NCBI RefSeq assembly: GCF_014451325.2
Contig: NZ_JACSCH020000001.1
Location: 412,845-476,844 of the forward strand
Source: Streptomyces sp. CB02980
GTDB taxonomy: Bacteria; Actinomycetota; Actinomycetes; Streptomycetales; Streptomycetaceae
Length of the DNA stretch: 64,000 bases
Reading direction: 5' to 3'
Positions 43,141-56,000 of the stretch are shown here, piece by piece. The notes beneath the pieces were generated by a model. The model saw only the letters and a program-made list of their open reading frames with translations, searched no databases and was not told the DNA's origin. Within the stretch, counting starts at the first letter, position 1. The number at the start of each line of letters is the position of its first letter. The translations under genes and the position numbers were made by a program.

Positions 43141-43575
43141 TCAGGTGCCGGTCCTCGTGGGCAGTACAGGCGCGAAGTCGTCCCAGCGGGCGATCTCGCA
43201 GCCGTCCGTTCGCTTGTAGCTCGCGTCCACCGGTCGGCCCGCCCAGGTGCCCGTGACGTGGGCCGTGGCCGGTCCTCCGTACTGCATCGTGCAGAGGGAG
43301 TCCGGCGGCACCGGTGCGAAGGGGTCGGTGCCCCACGTGGTCAGTTCGTCGAGCCTGTCACAGGCCGTCTGCGGTGCGGGATGAGTGCCGGCCGCCGGAT
43401 GGCAGATGAGCTCATACGTGCCGTCGGAGGCCCGGTCGGCGCTGTCGGTCACCGTCAGGGTGAGGTGGTCCAGAGGGACCGGTGCGGCTGCGGCGGCGGA
43501 TGCAACCGAGGCGGTGGAACAGGTGGAGAGGGCGGCCAGGGCCAGGGCGAGCGCAAGGCCTGTGAAACGCGGCAT
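43141..43575 (-). CDS. Streptomyces subtilisin inhibitor (SSI)-like protease inhibitor
   Basis: A 144-aa exported protein with a Sec signal at about 1-28 (MPRFTGLALALALAALSTCS) and a mature SSI domain. It shows the SSI pattern of four cysteines: YELICHPAAGTHP, TACDRLDELTTWG, SLCTMQYGGPATAHVTG and DGCEIARWDDFAPVLP. In SSI the reactive bond follows the residue after Cys-Pro in CPMVY; here CTMQY places Met97 (precursor numbering) at P1. A Met P1 in SSI gives subtilisin inhibition. Two subtilases are encoded in this window (9.8 kb and 61.7 kb), so they are candidate targets. Confidence 0.85.
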   Translation of the reverse strand: MPRFTGLALALALAALSTCSTASVASAAAAAPVPLDHLTLTVTDSADRASDGTYELICHPAAGTHPAPQTACDRLDELTTWGTDPFAPVPPDSLCTMQYGGPATAHVTGTWAGRPVDASYKRTDGCEIARWDDFAPVLPTRTGT

Positions 43576-44045
43576 GGACGACTCCGGGTCATGAGGATCG
43601 ACGCGGCCCGGGACGACGGCCGGGCGGAGCGCCGACCGGGGGTGGTGGTGGGCGGGGTGCTGTGCCGAAGCACTTCCTCCGCCCCCAACCCCGTTGCACG
43701 CGAAGAGGTCACGCCGCACGGACTTCCGGCGCCGCCCCTCGGGCCTGATCAACCCCGATGGCCCACCGGCCCGTCGCGCCTTCCCACCGTCGCACCGTCA
43801 CACCGGTGCCGCGGGCATCGGGCCATCAGGGCCATCGGCCGAGCCGACGGTGAATGCGACCGGTACTCGGCCAGTGCTGTGCGGGATCTGCGATCAGTCA
43901 TGATGACTGGAGACTGAAACAGACCAGTCCAGTCCACTCCAGTCATGGATCAGCACAGAGCAGAGCACAGCAGAGCAGACCGGGGGCGGTCCATCTCGCA
44001 CGGACCGCGGGAGGACCCACCTCGGGCGGATGCACGGGGGCGTTG
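43576..44045. other. Intergenic region before the giant synthetase
   Basis: This 470-bp gap is divergent (inhibitor on minus, synthetase on plus). It has a less GC-rich stretch at about 43890-43970 that contains the palindrome at 43895-43909. It also has a run of short repeats: CCAGTCCAGTCC, ACTCCAGTC, and the CAGAGCAGAGCACAGCAGAG cluster. No gene is supported. The promoter of the synthetase is probably here. Confidence 0.55.
43895..43909. promoter_or_regulatory. 15-bp palindrome upstream of the synthetase
   Basis: CAGTCAT-G-ATGACTG is exactly self-complementary around a central G. It sits 136 bp before the synthetase ATG at 44046. The sequence following it repeats CCAGTC several times. It is a candidate operator for an unknown regulator. 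Confidence 0.45.
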
Positions 44046-47000
44046 ATGCGGGGATACGGCGAGACAGTGCTGCTGGACGTGTTGGCCGGGGCGGCCGAGG
44101 CCGCACCCGGCCAGGCCATCGTCCATGTCGACGGGAACGGTGCGGAGAGGACCGTCAGCCATCGCGCGCTCTTCGCCGATGCCCTGCGCGTTGCCGGAGG
44201 ATTCCTCGACGCCGGGCTCGCGCCGGGAAGCCATGTGGTGCTGCCCGCCGAGCGGAGCGAGGAGTTCCTGCCGCTCTTCTGGGGCGCCGTCGCCGCCGGG
44301 CTCGTACCGGTGCCGCTCGCCCCGGACGTACGGCGAGTGCTGCCCGTGTGGGAGTTTCTCGGCCGGCCGCCGGTCGTCGTCGGCGAATCCACCGCGTCGC
44401 TGCTCGACGCCTTGCCCGGCTCCGTACATCCCCTGACGCTCGACGAGCTCCGCCGGCACGCGGCTCCTCCGCGCCTGCCGCAGCGGGTGCCCGGCGACGT
44501 GGCGTTTCTGCAGTTCTCCTCCGGCAGCACGGGGGCCCCGAAGGGTGTCGAACTGACCCACGCGGCCGTTCTCGCCAATCTGGCGCAGATCCGTGCCGCG
44601 GCCGGTATCAACTCCGCTGATGTGCTCGCCACCTGGATGCCGTACTTCCACGACATGGGGCTGATCGGCACCCATCTCGTGCCGTTGTCGGCCCGGATCA
44701 GGCAAGTGCGGCTCGAACCGCTGACGTTCGCCAAACGGCCCCTTCGGTGGCTGGAGGCAGCCTCACGGCACCGGGCGACGCTGCTCTCGGCCGCCAACTT
44801 CGCCCTGGCCCTCGTCGAACGGCGCGTACCTGCGGACGCACTCGCACGTCTTGACCTGACGTGTGTACGGATGCTCCTGGTCGGCGCCGAGCCGATCTCG
44901 CCGGCCGTGTGGCGGGCCTTCGTCGGGCGGATGCGGCCGGCGGGGCTCCCGGCGTGCGCGCCCACGCCGGTGTACGGCCTCGCGGAGTCCACCCTCGCGG
45001 TCACCTTCCCACCGCCGGGGGAGGTCGCCCGGCCGCTCGCCCTGGACAGGGCCGCGCTCGGCCGCGGCCGCGCCGTGGACACCGCGCCCGGACCGGACGC
45101 GGTGGAACTGATGGACGTGGGCAGCCCCGTGCACGGGTGCACCGTACGGATCACCGACGACTCGGGTCGCCCCGTCGAGGAACGCCGGGTCGGCCACATC
45201 GAGGTCAGCGGCCCCCAGCTGGCCCGCGGCTACCACCGGGCCCCGGAGGCGACGGCGGACGCGTTTCGTGGTGCGTGGCTGCGCACGGGTGACCTGGGAT
45301 TCCTGCGCGAGGGGCGTCTCTGTGTGACCGGCCGGTCCAAGGACGTCGTCTTCGTCGACGGGCGCACCCTGCACGCGTCGGACCTGGAGGAGGTCGCGGC
45401 GAACACTCCGGGGCTTGGTCGGTGCCCGGTCGCGGTCGTGGGATCGACCGATCCTTCGGACGGCGGCGGCGAGCGGGTGGTCGTCTTCCTCGCGCCCGCG
45501 CCTCCCCTGTCCTCCATGACCGCCGAGCTCCTGCACGCGGTCCGCGGACGGGTCCGCGAGGTTGTGGGGCACGAGGACGTACGGGTGTTGGCGCTGCCCG
45601 TACGCGGGTTCCCGCGGACGACGAGTGGCAAGGTGCGTCGCGGGGTCCTCCGCGAGCGCTTCGAGGGCGGGGAGTATCCGGAGATCGCGGGGCGGGCGGC
45701 CGTGGGGATGGTGGGCAGGGGAACCCTGACGGCCACGGCGACCACGGCGGCTTTGGCGACCACGGCGACCACAGCAGCTTTGGAGGCCGTGACGCATCCT
45801 TCTGAGGTGGGGACGAGGGCAGGCTCCCAGCCGGGTGCGGCGGTTGGTGCCCTGCCCGGGCAGCGGTCCGGGTCCGTGGAGGGGGAGCCGTCCGGCTCTC
45901 GTCGCGACGGCGGTGCGGGCGCCCCCTGTGCCGGCGACGGTCCGTCCGGAGCCCTTCCGTCGACCGGCGCACCGCTGCCCCGCCCGGACGTCGAAGCCGT
46001 CGTGCGCGGTATCTGGGCTCGGGCGCTGGGGCTTCCGGGCAGCGCCATCGGGCTGGACGACGACTTCCGGGCGCTCGGGGGCTCGTCGCTCAAGGCCATG
46101 GAGGTCCTGGCCGGGCTTGAGGACGCGTTCGACGTGGCGCTGCGCCCGTCCGACGTACGTGACCACACCACGGTGGCTGCCCTCGCCGGGCTGATTCTCG
46201 CCGGCGGCGGTTCTGAAGGCTCCGGGGCGAGTGAGTCCCAGCCGCACGCCACTCCGCACGAGTCGGCTCAGGCCGTCGCGCCGTTGGTCGCCGTCTCCGC
46301 ACTCGCCTGTCGTTTCCCCGGGGCCGATACCCCCGAGGCCTTCTGGGACCGGCTCCTCGACGGCTACGACGCCGTCACCCCCGTACCCGACGGGCGATGG
46401 GCCGATCCGGCGGACGGACACGCCCGGTGGGGTGCGTTCCTCGACGAGCCCGGCGGTTTCGACGCGGGGTTCTTCGGGATCGGGGAGGAGGAGGCGCGGG
46501 CGGCCGACCCTCAGGCGCGGATTCTGCTGGAGCTCGCCCACGAGGCCCTGGAGCGGGCCGGCTATGCCGGGCCGCGGCGGCGCGGGCGCCGGGTGGGGGT
46601 GTTCGTCGCGGCCGGTGACAGCGGCTATCGGGGCGTTCTTGAACAGGGCTGCGGTGAAGGCGAGTTGCCCGCCGCCGCCCTCACCGGGAACCTTCCCAAC
46701 ATGCTCGCCGCGCGCGTCGCCCACTGCCTCGACCTGACCGGGCCCACGCTCGCGGTCGACACCGCCTGCTCCTCGGCCCTCGTCGCGCTCCACCTGGCGC
46801 GCCGCAGTCTCCAGGCCGGTGAGTGCGACATCGCCGTGGTCGGCGGCGTACATCTCCATCTCTCGCCGGCCGGCTACGCGCTCCTGGAGAAGGCGGGGGC
46901 GCTTTCCCCGACCGGACGTTGTCACGCGTTCGGCGCGGCGGCCGACGGGTTCGTCCCCGGCGAGGGCGGCGCGGCGCTCGTGCTGACCCGGCTCGACGAG

Positions 47001-50000
47001 GCACAGGAGGCCGGGGATCCCGTCCTCGCGGTGCTTCGCGGCACCGCCGTGAACAACGACGGCCGTTCGCTCAGTCTGATGGCACCCAATCCCCTGACCC
47101 AGCGTGAGGTCATCACGCAGGCGTACCGCGACGCGGGCATCGACCCCGAGAGCGTGTCGTACGTGGAGGCCCACGGCACCGGCACGCCGATCGGCGACCC
47201 CGTCGAGGTGCGCTCGCTCGCCCACGCCTTTCCGCCGCTTCCCGACGGACGGCTCCGCCTGCTCGGCTCGGTCAAGACGAACATCGGCCATCTGCTCAAC
47301 GCCGCCGGAATGCCGAGCCTGGTGAAGGTGGTCCTCGCGCTCGGTCAGCGGCGCCTGCCGCCGTCACCGCTCCGGACCGCGCCCTCGACCGCGCCCTCGA
47401 CCGCGTCGGTGCCGCCGCCGGCGCCGGCACCCTCGCTCTCGGCCTCGCCCTCGCCCGACCTGGCCGGGTCCGGGTTCGCCCTGGTGGATGCCGTACGCGA
47501 CTGGGAGGCGCCCGGCCCGCTCGTCGCCGGGATCAACGCCTTCGGCTTCGGTGGCACCAACGCCCATGCCGTACTGGAGGAGCCGCCCGCCCCGCATCGG
47601 CCGGAGCGGGTGTCGTCACGCGGGCCCCGGCTGCTGACCCTGTCGGCTCATGGGGAGGACGGGCTGCGTGCCGCTGCCACCGGACTCGCCGCCCGTCTTC
47701 GCGACCACCCCCGTCTCGACGAGGGCGACGTCTGCGCCGCCGTCGCCGCCGCCCGTGACGAGGGGCCCGATCGTCTCTCCCTCGTCTCCGACGGTGATCT
47801 CGCCGCGCGGCTTGAAGCCGTACGCGACGGGGTGACGCCGGTCAGTCCCCCCGTACGGTCCCGGGCTCGGCTCGTTCTTCTCCTTCCCGGGCAGGGCGTA
47901 CGGCCGCACGCTCAGATCCGCTCCCTGTACGCCGACGCGCCCGTCTTCCGCGAGGCGCTCGACGAGGCCTCCGGCCACGTCGGGGTGATCGGCGGGCGCA
48001 GTCTCGCCGCCTGGTGCCTCGATGACGACGAGTCGTCGCCCGACGCGCTCGCCCGTACCGACATCGCGCAGCCGCTCCTCGTCGCGTACGGAGTCGCGCT
48101 CGCCCGTCAGGTGCGGGCCTGGGGCATCACGCCGGACGCCGTCGCCGGGCACAGCGTCGGGGAGATCGCCGCCGCGTGTGTCGCGGGGACGCTCTCGCTC
48201 GCCGACGCCGTGCGGTTCGCCGCCGACCGTGGCCGCCTGATGGCCGAACTGTGTGCCCCCGGCGCCATGGCGGCCGTGCGGTGCAGTGAGGAGTCGGTCG
48301 CTGACGTGGTGGCCGGGGCGCGGGGCGCGCTGAGCCTCGCCGCCGTCAACGGTCCCGACCAGGTCGTCCTCGCCGGCACCGAGGCCGCTGTCGGGTGCGC
48401 GATCGTCACCCTGTCCGCTCGGGGCATCGTCGCACGTCGGCTCGGCGTGTCCCGGGCCTTCCACTCGTCCCTGATGGATCCGGCCCTGGACGCGCTCGCC
48501 GAAGCCGCGCGGACTCTCGTGCTCCGGCCGTCGGTGAACTCGACGAGGTCGACGATGTCGACACCGCTGATCAGTACGGTCACGGCCGGTTGGCAGCCCG
48601 TCCTGGACCCGGCCTATCTGCGTGGCCATGCCCGGCTGCCGGTGCGTTTCGGTGCTGCGGTGGAGCGGCTGCTCGGTGACGGGTACGACACGTTCGTCGA
48701 GCTCGGCGCCGACGCCCTCGGTGGCTCCGTGCGTGCCGTCGCGGCCGCGCATGCGCGCGGGGGTGGGGCGGTCGCCCTTGCCGCCGGGCACCGGGGCGGT
48801 GCCCGGGGGCTCCTGGAGACCGTCGGCCGGCTCTGGGAGCGGGGGGTGCCGCTGGACCGTACCGGGCTGGACGCCGGACGGGCCCGGATCTCCGGCATAC
48901 CCACGTATCCCTATCAGCGGCGCCGCTACTGGCCGGCCCCCGCTCCCCGGCCGCGGCCGCCGCTGCTGCACCGGCTCGGGTGGGACGACGACGCCCCGTC
49001 GACCGTCGGATCCGGGCCGCGTTCCGTCCTTCTGGCGGGGCCGGAATCGCCGCTCTCCCGTGCGTTCGCGGACCGGCTCACGAGGCGGGGTGTCACTGTG
49101 GGCCGGGCAGCCGGGGACGTGCTGGTCGGCTGCGGGCCGGTGACCGAGGGCGCGTCGACCCCCGAGGTCGTCGTGCTGCTCGCAGGTCCCGCCGTGGAGC
49201 CGGAATCCGCCGACGCCCTCGACGCGGCCCACCGCGCCATGGCGGCCGGGCTTCAGGAGCTCCTGCCGGAGTTCGCGCTCCACCGCCCGCGCGTGCTCGT
49301 CGTCACCGAGGACGTCCACGTCACCGGTGCCGGACCCGAGCGTCCGCGCCCGGTGCAGGCGGTCCTGACCGGGCTGACCCTGGCGCTGCCCGAGGAGTTC
49401 CCCGGCGTGGTGGCCCACAACGTCGACCTGTCGTCCCTCGACGCGGTAGGCGCACGGCTCGACGCACTCGACCACGAGCTCGCCGCACGGCCCACCGCGC
49501 CGGACGACGGTGCGGACTTCCGCCCGGCGCACGCCGTCGCCTGGCGGGCGGGGCGACGCCTGAGCCGGACGACCGAGCCGGTCGCCACGGGGCCTGACAG
49601 CGGGCCCGACACGGGGCCTGGCACGGGACCCGACATGGGGCCTGGCACGGGACCTGACATGGGGCCTGGCACGGGACCTGACGCCGAAGTTGCGGCGTTG
49701 CCGCCCCACGGCACGTATCTGATCACCGGGGGAACCGGCGGTGTCGGCGCCGCGTTGGCCCGCGATCTCGCGGGGCGGGGCCGGCCCACCCTGCTGCTGA
49801 CCGGCCGCTCCGCCGAGCCGCCCGCCGGGCTGCTCGCCGAACTCCGGGCGCTCGGCGCCACCGTGGAGTACCGCGCCGCCGATGTCTCCCGCGAGGCCGA
49901 CGTCGACACGCTGCTGGCCGGTCTGCCGCGACTCGACGTGCTGGTCCACGCCGCCGGAGTCGTACGTCCTGGCACTCTGCGAGCCAAGACGCCCGACGAG

Positions 50001-53000
50001 ATGGCCGAAGTCCTGGCCGCCAAGACGCGCGGCACCGACCTGCTCGCCCGTGGAGTCGTCAAGCACGACCTGCGCCCCTCCCTGTGCGTGGCGTTCTCCT
50101 CGGTCGCCTCGGTGCTGCCGGGCCTGGCGGGCGCGATCGGCGACTACGCCGCCGCCAACGCCTACGTCGACGCCTTCGCCTCCGCCGAACGCGCGGCAGG
50201 TCGGCCGTGGCTGGCGGTCAACTTCGCCGCGTTCGCCGAGACGGGACTCGTCGCCGGTACGGGACTCGTCGCCGGTACGGGAGCCGTCGCCGGTACGAGC
50301 ACGTTCGCCCGCGGTGCCGGTGCCGGTGCTGGTACCGCCGCCGGCTCCCGTACCGCGACCGGTGCCGCGCGCGGGCCGCTGCCGCTGGCGACCGGCGAGG
50401 CACTGGAGGCCCTGCGTACGGCCTGCGGCATCGACGCCGCCCAGCTCATCGTCGCCGACCTCGGCCAGAGGGCCACCGCGCCTCGTACCTCGGCCGGCTT
50501 CCGCGTACCCCCGCTCCCCTCCACTCCCCCGACGCCCCCCACACGCACAGAACAGGCAGCGACCTCCCGACCGGACGGTGTGTCGGACGTCCTGCGGCAG
50601 CTCCTGTCCGACGCGCTCCACGTCTCCCCCGACGCCCTCGGTGACGACGAACCGCTCCTCGGCCTCGGGCTCGACTCGCTCATGGCCGTCGACCTCGTGA
50701 AGCGGCTGGAGCAGGAGCTGGACCGCTCCCTGCCCATCACTCTGTTCTTCGAGCACCGGACGCTGGGCGAACTCGCCCGCGAACTCGGGCGCGAACCCGC
50801 CCGGGAACCCGTCAGGTCCGAGGAGGACCTCTCCCCCGCCCTCCAGGAGTCCGCGGCAGCGCCGTCGACCGACGACGGCGTTCCCTTCCCCCTGACGCCG
50901 GTCCAGCTCGCCTTCCACACCCAGGGCGGGCTGTACCCGGATGTCCCCGCCTACGGGTACGTGACCCAGGACGTCCGCGGCCCCCTCGACCCCGATCTGC
51001 TCGGCAAGGCACTCGGCCTGCTCGCCGACCGTCACGCGATGCTTCGCATCCGGGTCCTCCCCGGGGATGCGGCACCCGCCCAGGCCGCCGCCGTACCGAC
51101 CGGGTACGACGACACACGGACTCCCGATTGGTACGAGGTACGCGAGCTGCCCGGGACCCGTGCCGCCGAGGAGGAGTTCGAGGAGCTCGAAGAGGCCCTG
51201 TGCAACCGGCCGTTCGACCTCACCGTCGAGCCTCCGATCCGCGCCGTACTCGCCCGCGCCGGCGGTGGCGGGGACGGTGGCCCCGCCGCCGGTGGCGGGG
51301 ACGGTGCCGGTGGCGGGGACGGTGCCGGTGGCGGGGACGGTGGGGTCGCCGAGGGGTTCACCCGTCTCATGCTCGTCGTGCACCACGCCGCCGCCGACGG
51401 CTTCAGCCTCAACATCCTCGGCGAGGAACTCTGGACCCTCTACACCGCCCTGTCGCTGGTGCGCGCCCCAGAACTCCCTCCGCTCAGCACCGATTTCGCC
51501 GCCTACGTCGCCCACGAGCGGTCCGAGCGTTCGGACGCCGTCCTCGCCGAGGACCGGGCGTACTGGCGTGAGGTACTCAGCGCGCAGAGCGAGCCGCTCG
51601 CGCTCCCGTACGACGGTGATCCGCTGGGCCTCCCCGAACCCCCGCTCCTCGCCCACCAGGTGGATCCGGGGCCCGGCCTGACGGCCGCACTCCGGGAGAC
51701 GGCCGCCGCCCACGGCGTATCCCTCTTCCACCTGCTCCTCGCGGCATACGCGCGCTGCCTGTCGCGATGGAGCGGCGGGCGGGAGGACGTGACCGTGAAC
51801 GTCGCCAGGGCCCGTCGCGAGACGCGGCTGGCCGGCATCGACCGGCTGGTGGGACCGCTGGCCGACACCCTCCCGATCCCTCTTCACGTCGGACCGGACG
51901 ACTCGGTGCACGCCCTCGCGGTACGGCTCCGCAACGCGTGGCCCGTGAGTGAACGGCACAGCCGGCTCACGAGCCTGGACCTCGCCCGGCTCCTGCCGGC
52001 GAACGGGGCGGGACCTCGTACCGCCGCGCCCGCGTCCTTCAGCTTCGCTCGGTTCCCGGTCTCCGTCGACCCCGACTGCCCTGTGCAGGTGCGTCCGACC
52101 TCGGCCGGGACGGCCTCCGCCGCCACCCGGCTCAGCCTGCTGTGCTGGGAGTCCGACGGGGAGCTGGCCTTCTCGTGGAACTTCCCGGCGCGGCTCTTCG
52201 ACCGGTCCACGATCGCGCGCCTTGCCGCCGAGCACTTGGCCGAACTCGCCGAGACGGCCAGGCTCGAAGGGACGGCCGGGCTCGAAGGGACGGCCGGGCT
52301 CGAAGGGACGGACTCGCCCGACAAGACGGACGAGCTCGGGATGACCACAGCCGAGCTCAACGGGACCGCTGCTGAGAGCGCACCCCCGGCCGGAGACGTC
52401 GTCGCCCGCCTGCGCGCCCGGTTCCGAGCGACGCCGGACGCGGTGGCCGTCGACACGGACGGCGCCACCCTCACCTACGCCGAGCTGGACCGGGCGTCGG
52501 GCGCCCTCGCAGCCCGCCTGCGCTCCCGCGGCGTGGTCCCGGGTGACCTCGTGGGCCTCCTGACCGAGCCCGGCGCCGACGCCGTCATCGGTGTGGTCGG
52601 CATCCTGCGCGCCGGTGCGGGCTGGGTCCCCCTGGACTCCGCCCATCCCCCCGTACGCCTGGCCGATCAGCTGGAGCGGTCCCGCGCCGGGGCGCTCGTC
52701 TGCCATGCGGCCACCCGGGACGCGGCGGCGGAGCTCGCCTCGTCAGCGAGCATCACGCTGCTCACGACCGACGGCCCCTCCCCCGAGCCGCACTCCCCCT
52801 CTCCGGAGGGGGAGTCCCCCGCCCCCGATCCCGACTCCCTCGCCTACGTCATCTTCACCTCCGGATCCACCGGGCGCCCCAAGGCCGTGCCCATCACCCG
52901 CCGTTCGATGACCAACTACCTCGACTGGGCGCTCGCCACCTTCGGTTACGGCGAAGGTGACCGGCTCGCCCAGACGGCGTCGCTGTGCTTCGACGCGTCC

Positions 53001-56000
53001 GTACGCCAGCTCCTCGCGCCCCTCCTCGTCGGGGCGACGGTCGTCACCCTGCCCCGGCAGCTCCTCCGGGACCCCGAGGCGCTGCTCGACCGGGTCGAGC
53101 AGGCCCGGATATCGGTGTGGAGTTCGGTCCCGAGCCTGTGGTCGCGGCTGCTCGAAGCCGCAGAGACGCGTGCACGGGAGGGCGGGCCGGCGCCGGACCT
53201 GTCGGCCCTGCGCTGGATCCACGTCGGCGGCGAGGCGCTCCCGCCCGCTCATGTTCGCCGCTGGTACGACCTGTTCGGGCCCGGACACCGGATCGCCAAC
53301 CTCTACGGGCCCACCGAAGCCACCATCAACGCCACCTTCCACATCATCGAGACCCGCCCCGCGGACGACGTGCGGACCCTCCCCATCGGAACCCCCCTCA
53401 CCGGCACGGAGGTCGACGTCGTCACGGCCGACGGAAGGCGGCGCTGCGCACCGGGTGAGCCCGGCGAGCTGCTCATCGCGGGCGTGGGGCTCACGCCCGG
53501 CTATCTGCACGCCCCGGAACTGACCGCCGCCGCGTTCACCGAACGCGGCGGCCGTCGCTGGTACCGCAGCGGCGACCGGGTCCGGCGCGACAAGGACGGC
53601 GTCCTGGAGTTCCTCGGGCGCCTCGACGACCAGGTGAAGATCCGCGGCCACCGGGTGGAACCGGGCGAGATCGAGTCGGCGCTCCTGACTCATCCGGCGG
53701 TCGCCCGCGCCGCCGTGGTCCACCGCGAGGATCGGCTGAGCGCCTTCGTGCAGTGTCTGCCGGGCGTCACGGCTCCGGATTCCACGGCACTGCGCGCGCA
53801 CCTGGCGCGGACGCTTCCGGAGTACATGCTGCCGACCCGTATCCACCTCGTCGAGGAACTCCCCCTGACGGGAACCGGCAAGATCGACCGCGCCGGTCTG
53901 AGATCCCCGGTGACCGAACCGCAGGAGCCCGAGGGGGGATCATCAGGATCGCTCCCCGCGACCTCGACCGAGGTCCTGCTGTCCCGCGTCTGGTCCGAAC
54001 TCCTCGACGCGGACGCGGACGCGATCCGGCGCGAGGACGACTTCTTCGCCCTCGGCGGCGACTCCCTGCTCATCCTCCAGGTGTTCGCCCGGCTGCGGGA
54101 GACGATCCCGGCCCTGCCTCGGCCCACGGTCGTGTACACCCACCGCACGCTGGCCGCGCTCGCCGCCGCCGTCGACCGCGGCCCGACGGACGAGCCTGCG
54201 GCGACCGATCAGGGGAAGTCCCTGGTCGTCGAGCGCCCTCAGGACGGACCGGCCTCCCCCTTCCCCTCCCCCTTCCCCCTCTCCCCCTCGCAGCGCGGGT
54301 TCCTGCTCGCGGAGGCCATGGCGCCCGGCTCGCCCACGGCCTGGCTCGCCTGCCTGCGAGTTGACGGGCCCCTCCGGCCCGACGCTTTCCAGCAGGCCGT
54401 CGACGCCTGCGTCGTACGCCATCCGATGCTGCGGACCGTGTTCCCCGCCGGGGTGCGACCGCCCGTCCAGCAGGAGCTCCCGCCCGCCCTCCGGCTGCCG
54501 GTCGACTTCGAGACCCTCGCCGCGCCGGATCTCCTCGCGTCGCGGATCGCCGAGGAACGCGAACGGCGCTTCGAGTCCTGGGCCTGGCCGCTGCTGCGCC
54601 TGCGGGTGCTCACCCTCGGGCCCGACGAGCACGCGCTCGTCGTCCATGCCCACCACCTGATCGGCGACGGTTACAGCGTGGCGCTGCTCGGCCGGGAGCT
54701 GCTCGCCGTCTACGACCGTGTCGTACGGGGTGGGGCCGCCGAACTCCCGTCATTGCGGGGCACGTTCCGCGACCACGTCGTTCTTCAGGAACGCAGGGCC
54801 GCGGCCGGCGGCGCCGACACCCGCGGGACCGCCGCCCGACTCGACAAGCCGTACCGGCGCCCGGTCCTCGGAGGCCGTGCCGGGGAGCGGACGTCTGCCA
54901 AGGACCTCGACGCGCCTCCGTACCGCTCGACCGGGTTCACCCTGGCCGCCGACGAGGTCGCCGCGCTGCGCCGGATCGCCGCCGACGCGGGTACGACTCT
55001 GTTCGCCCCGGTCCTGACCGCGTACTACCGGACGCTGGCGGCCACGACCGGGCAGGCGGATCTGATGCTCGGTCTCGCCGTGTCCGGCCGCGACGACGCG
55101 CATCCGGACGCCCACCTGGTGTTCGGCCCGTACGCCGCGGCTGTACCTCTCCGGCCGGGTCTCCGGTCACCTGCTGAGAGGGCGGCCGGCCGCACGTTCG
55201 CGGACGACCTTCGGGCGGTCGTGGAGGAGGTCGAGGCATCCCGTACCCAGGAGGTCCGGCCCCCTCGGAGTGACGGCGGGCTTCCGCCGGCGGCCCAGTT
55301 CTTCTTCACCTTCCTGGACTTCTCCGCTCTCGGGCCGATGAGCGGCGACACGCTGAGCGTGCGGTGGGACGACGCCGACGCCGAACTCGCACCTCCGCCG
55401 GTGGGCACGGACACGTTCCTGGCGGTACGGCCGGTCGGAGAGGGACAGCTGCGGGTGACGCTGCGCGCGGCCACCACGGCGTTCCCCGAGGAGGCGGCGT
55501 TCGCCTCGTTCACCGGGGCCTTGCGGAGCGGGCTGACCGAGGACGCGGTCGGGGCGGCGGGAAGGCGGCCACGTCACTCGGTCGAGGCCTCGTCCCCCGG
55601 CGTCCTGGACTCCGCGCTCGTCGGGTACCTCCCGCCGCCGGGGTTGCTTGCCGCACCGGTGGCGGTCGGCGGGCTCGGCGGGCACAGCGGCCCGGGCGGG
55701 CTCGGCGCGCCGGGAACCGACGCGGCAGCGTCGCGTGAGCAGCTCCGGGAGTTGCTCTTCCCGGGCGGGCGCCCACGGCTCGTGGAAGAGATCGACACGC
55801 CACTGGGGCGCTCGGGATTCGTGTGCCTGCCGCTGTTCGCGGACGAGCTCGCGTCGACGGCCGACCTCGGCGCTCGGACGGCCCGGGCCGTCGAGCTGGC
55901 GGCGTCGTTGGGCGCCCGTTCCGTCTCGCTCGCGGGGATGATCCCGTCCCTCACCGCGTACGGCTTCGGTGTTCTGCGGGAGACCGAGGGGACGACGGCG

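Noticed and set aside
47616..52706. A very long open frame on the minus strand opposite the synthetase
   Set aside because: It mirrors the codon phase of the synthetase gene. High GC in third positions leaves few stops on the other strand. Its sequence is Arg/Gly/Val-rich without domains.
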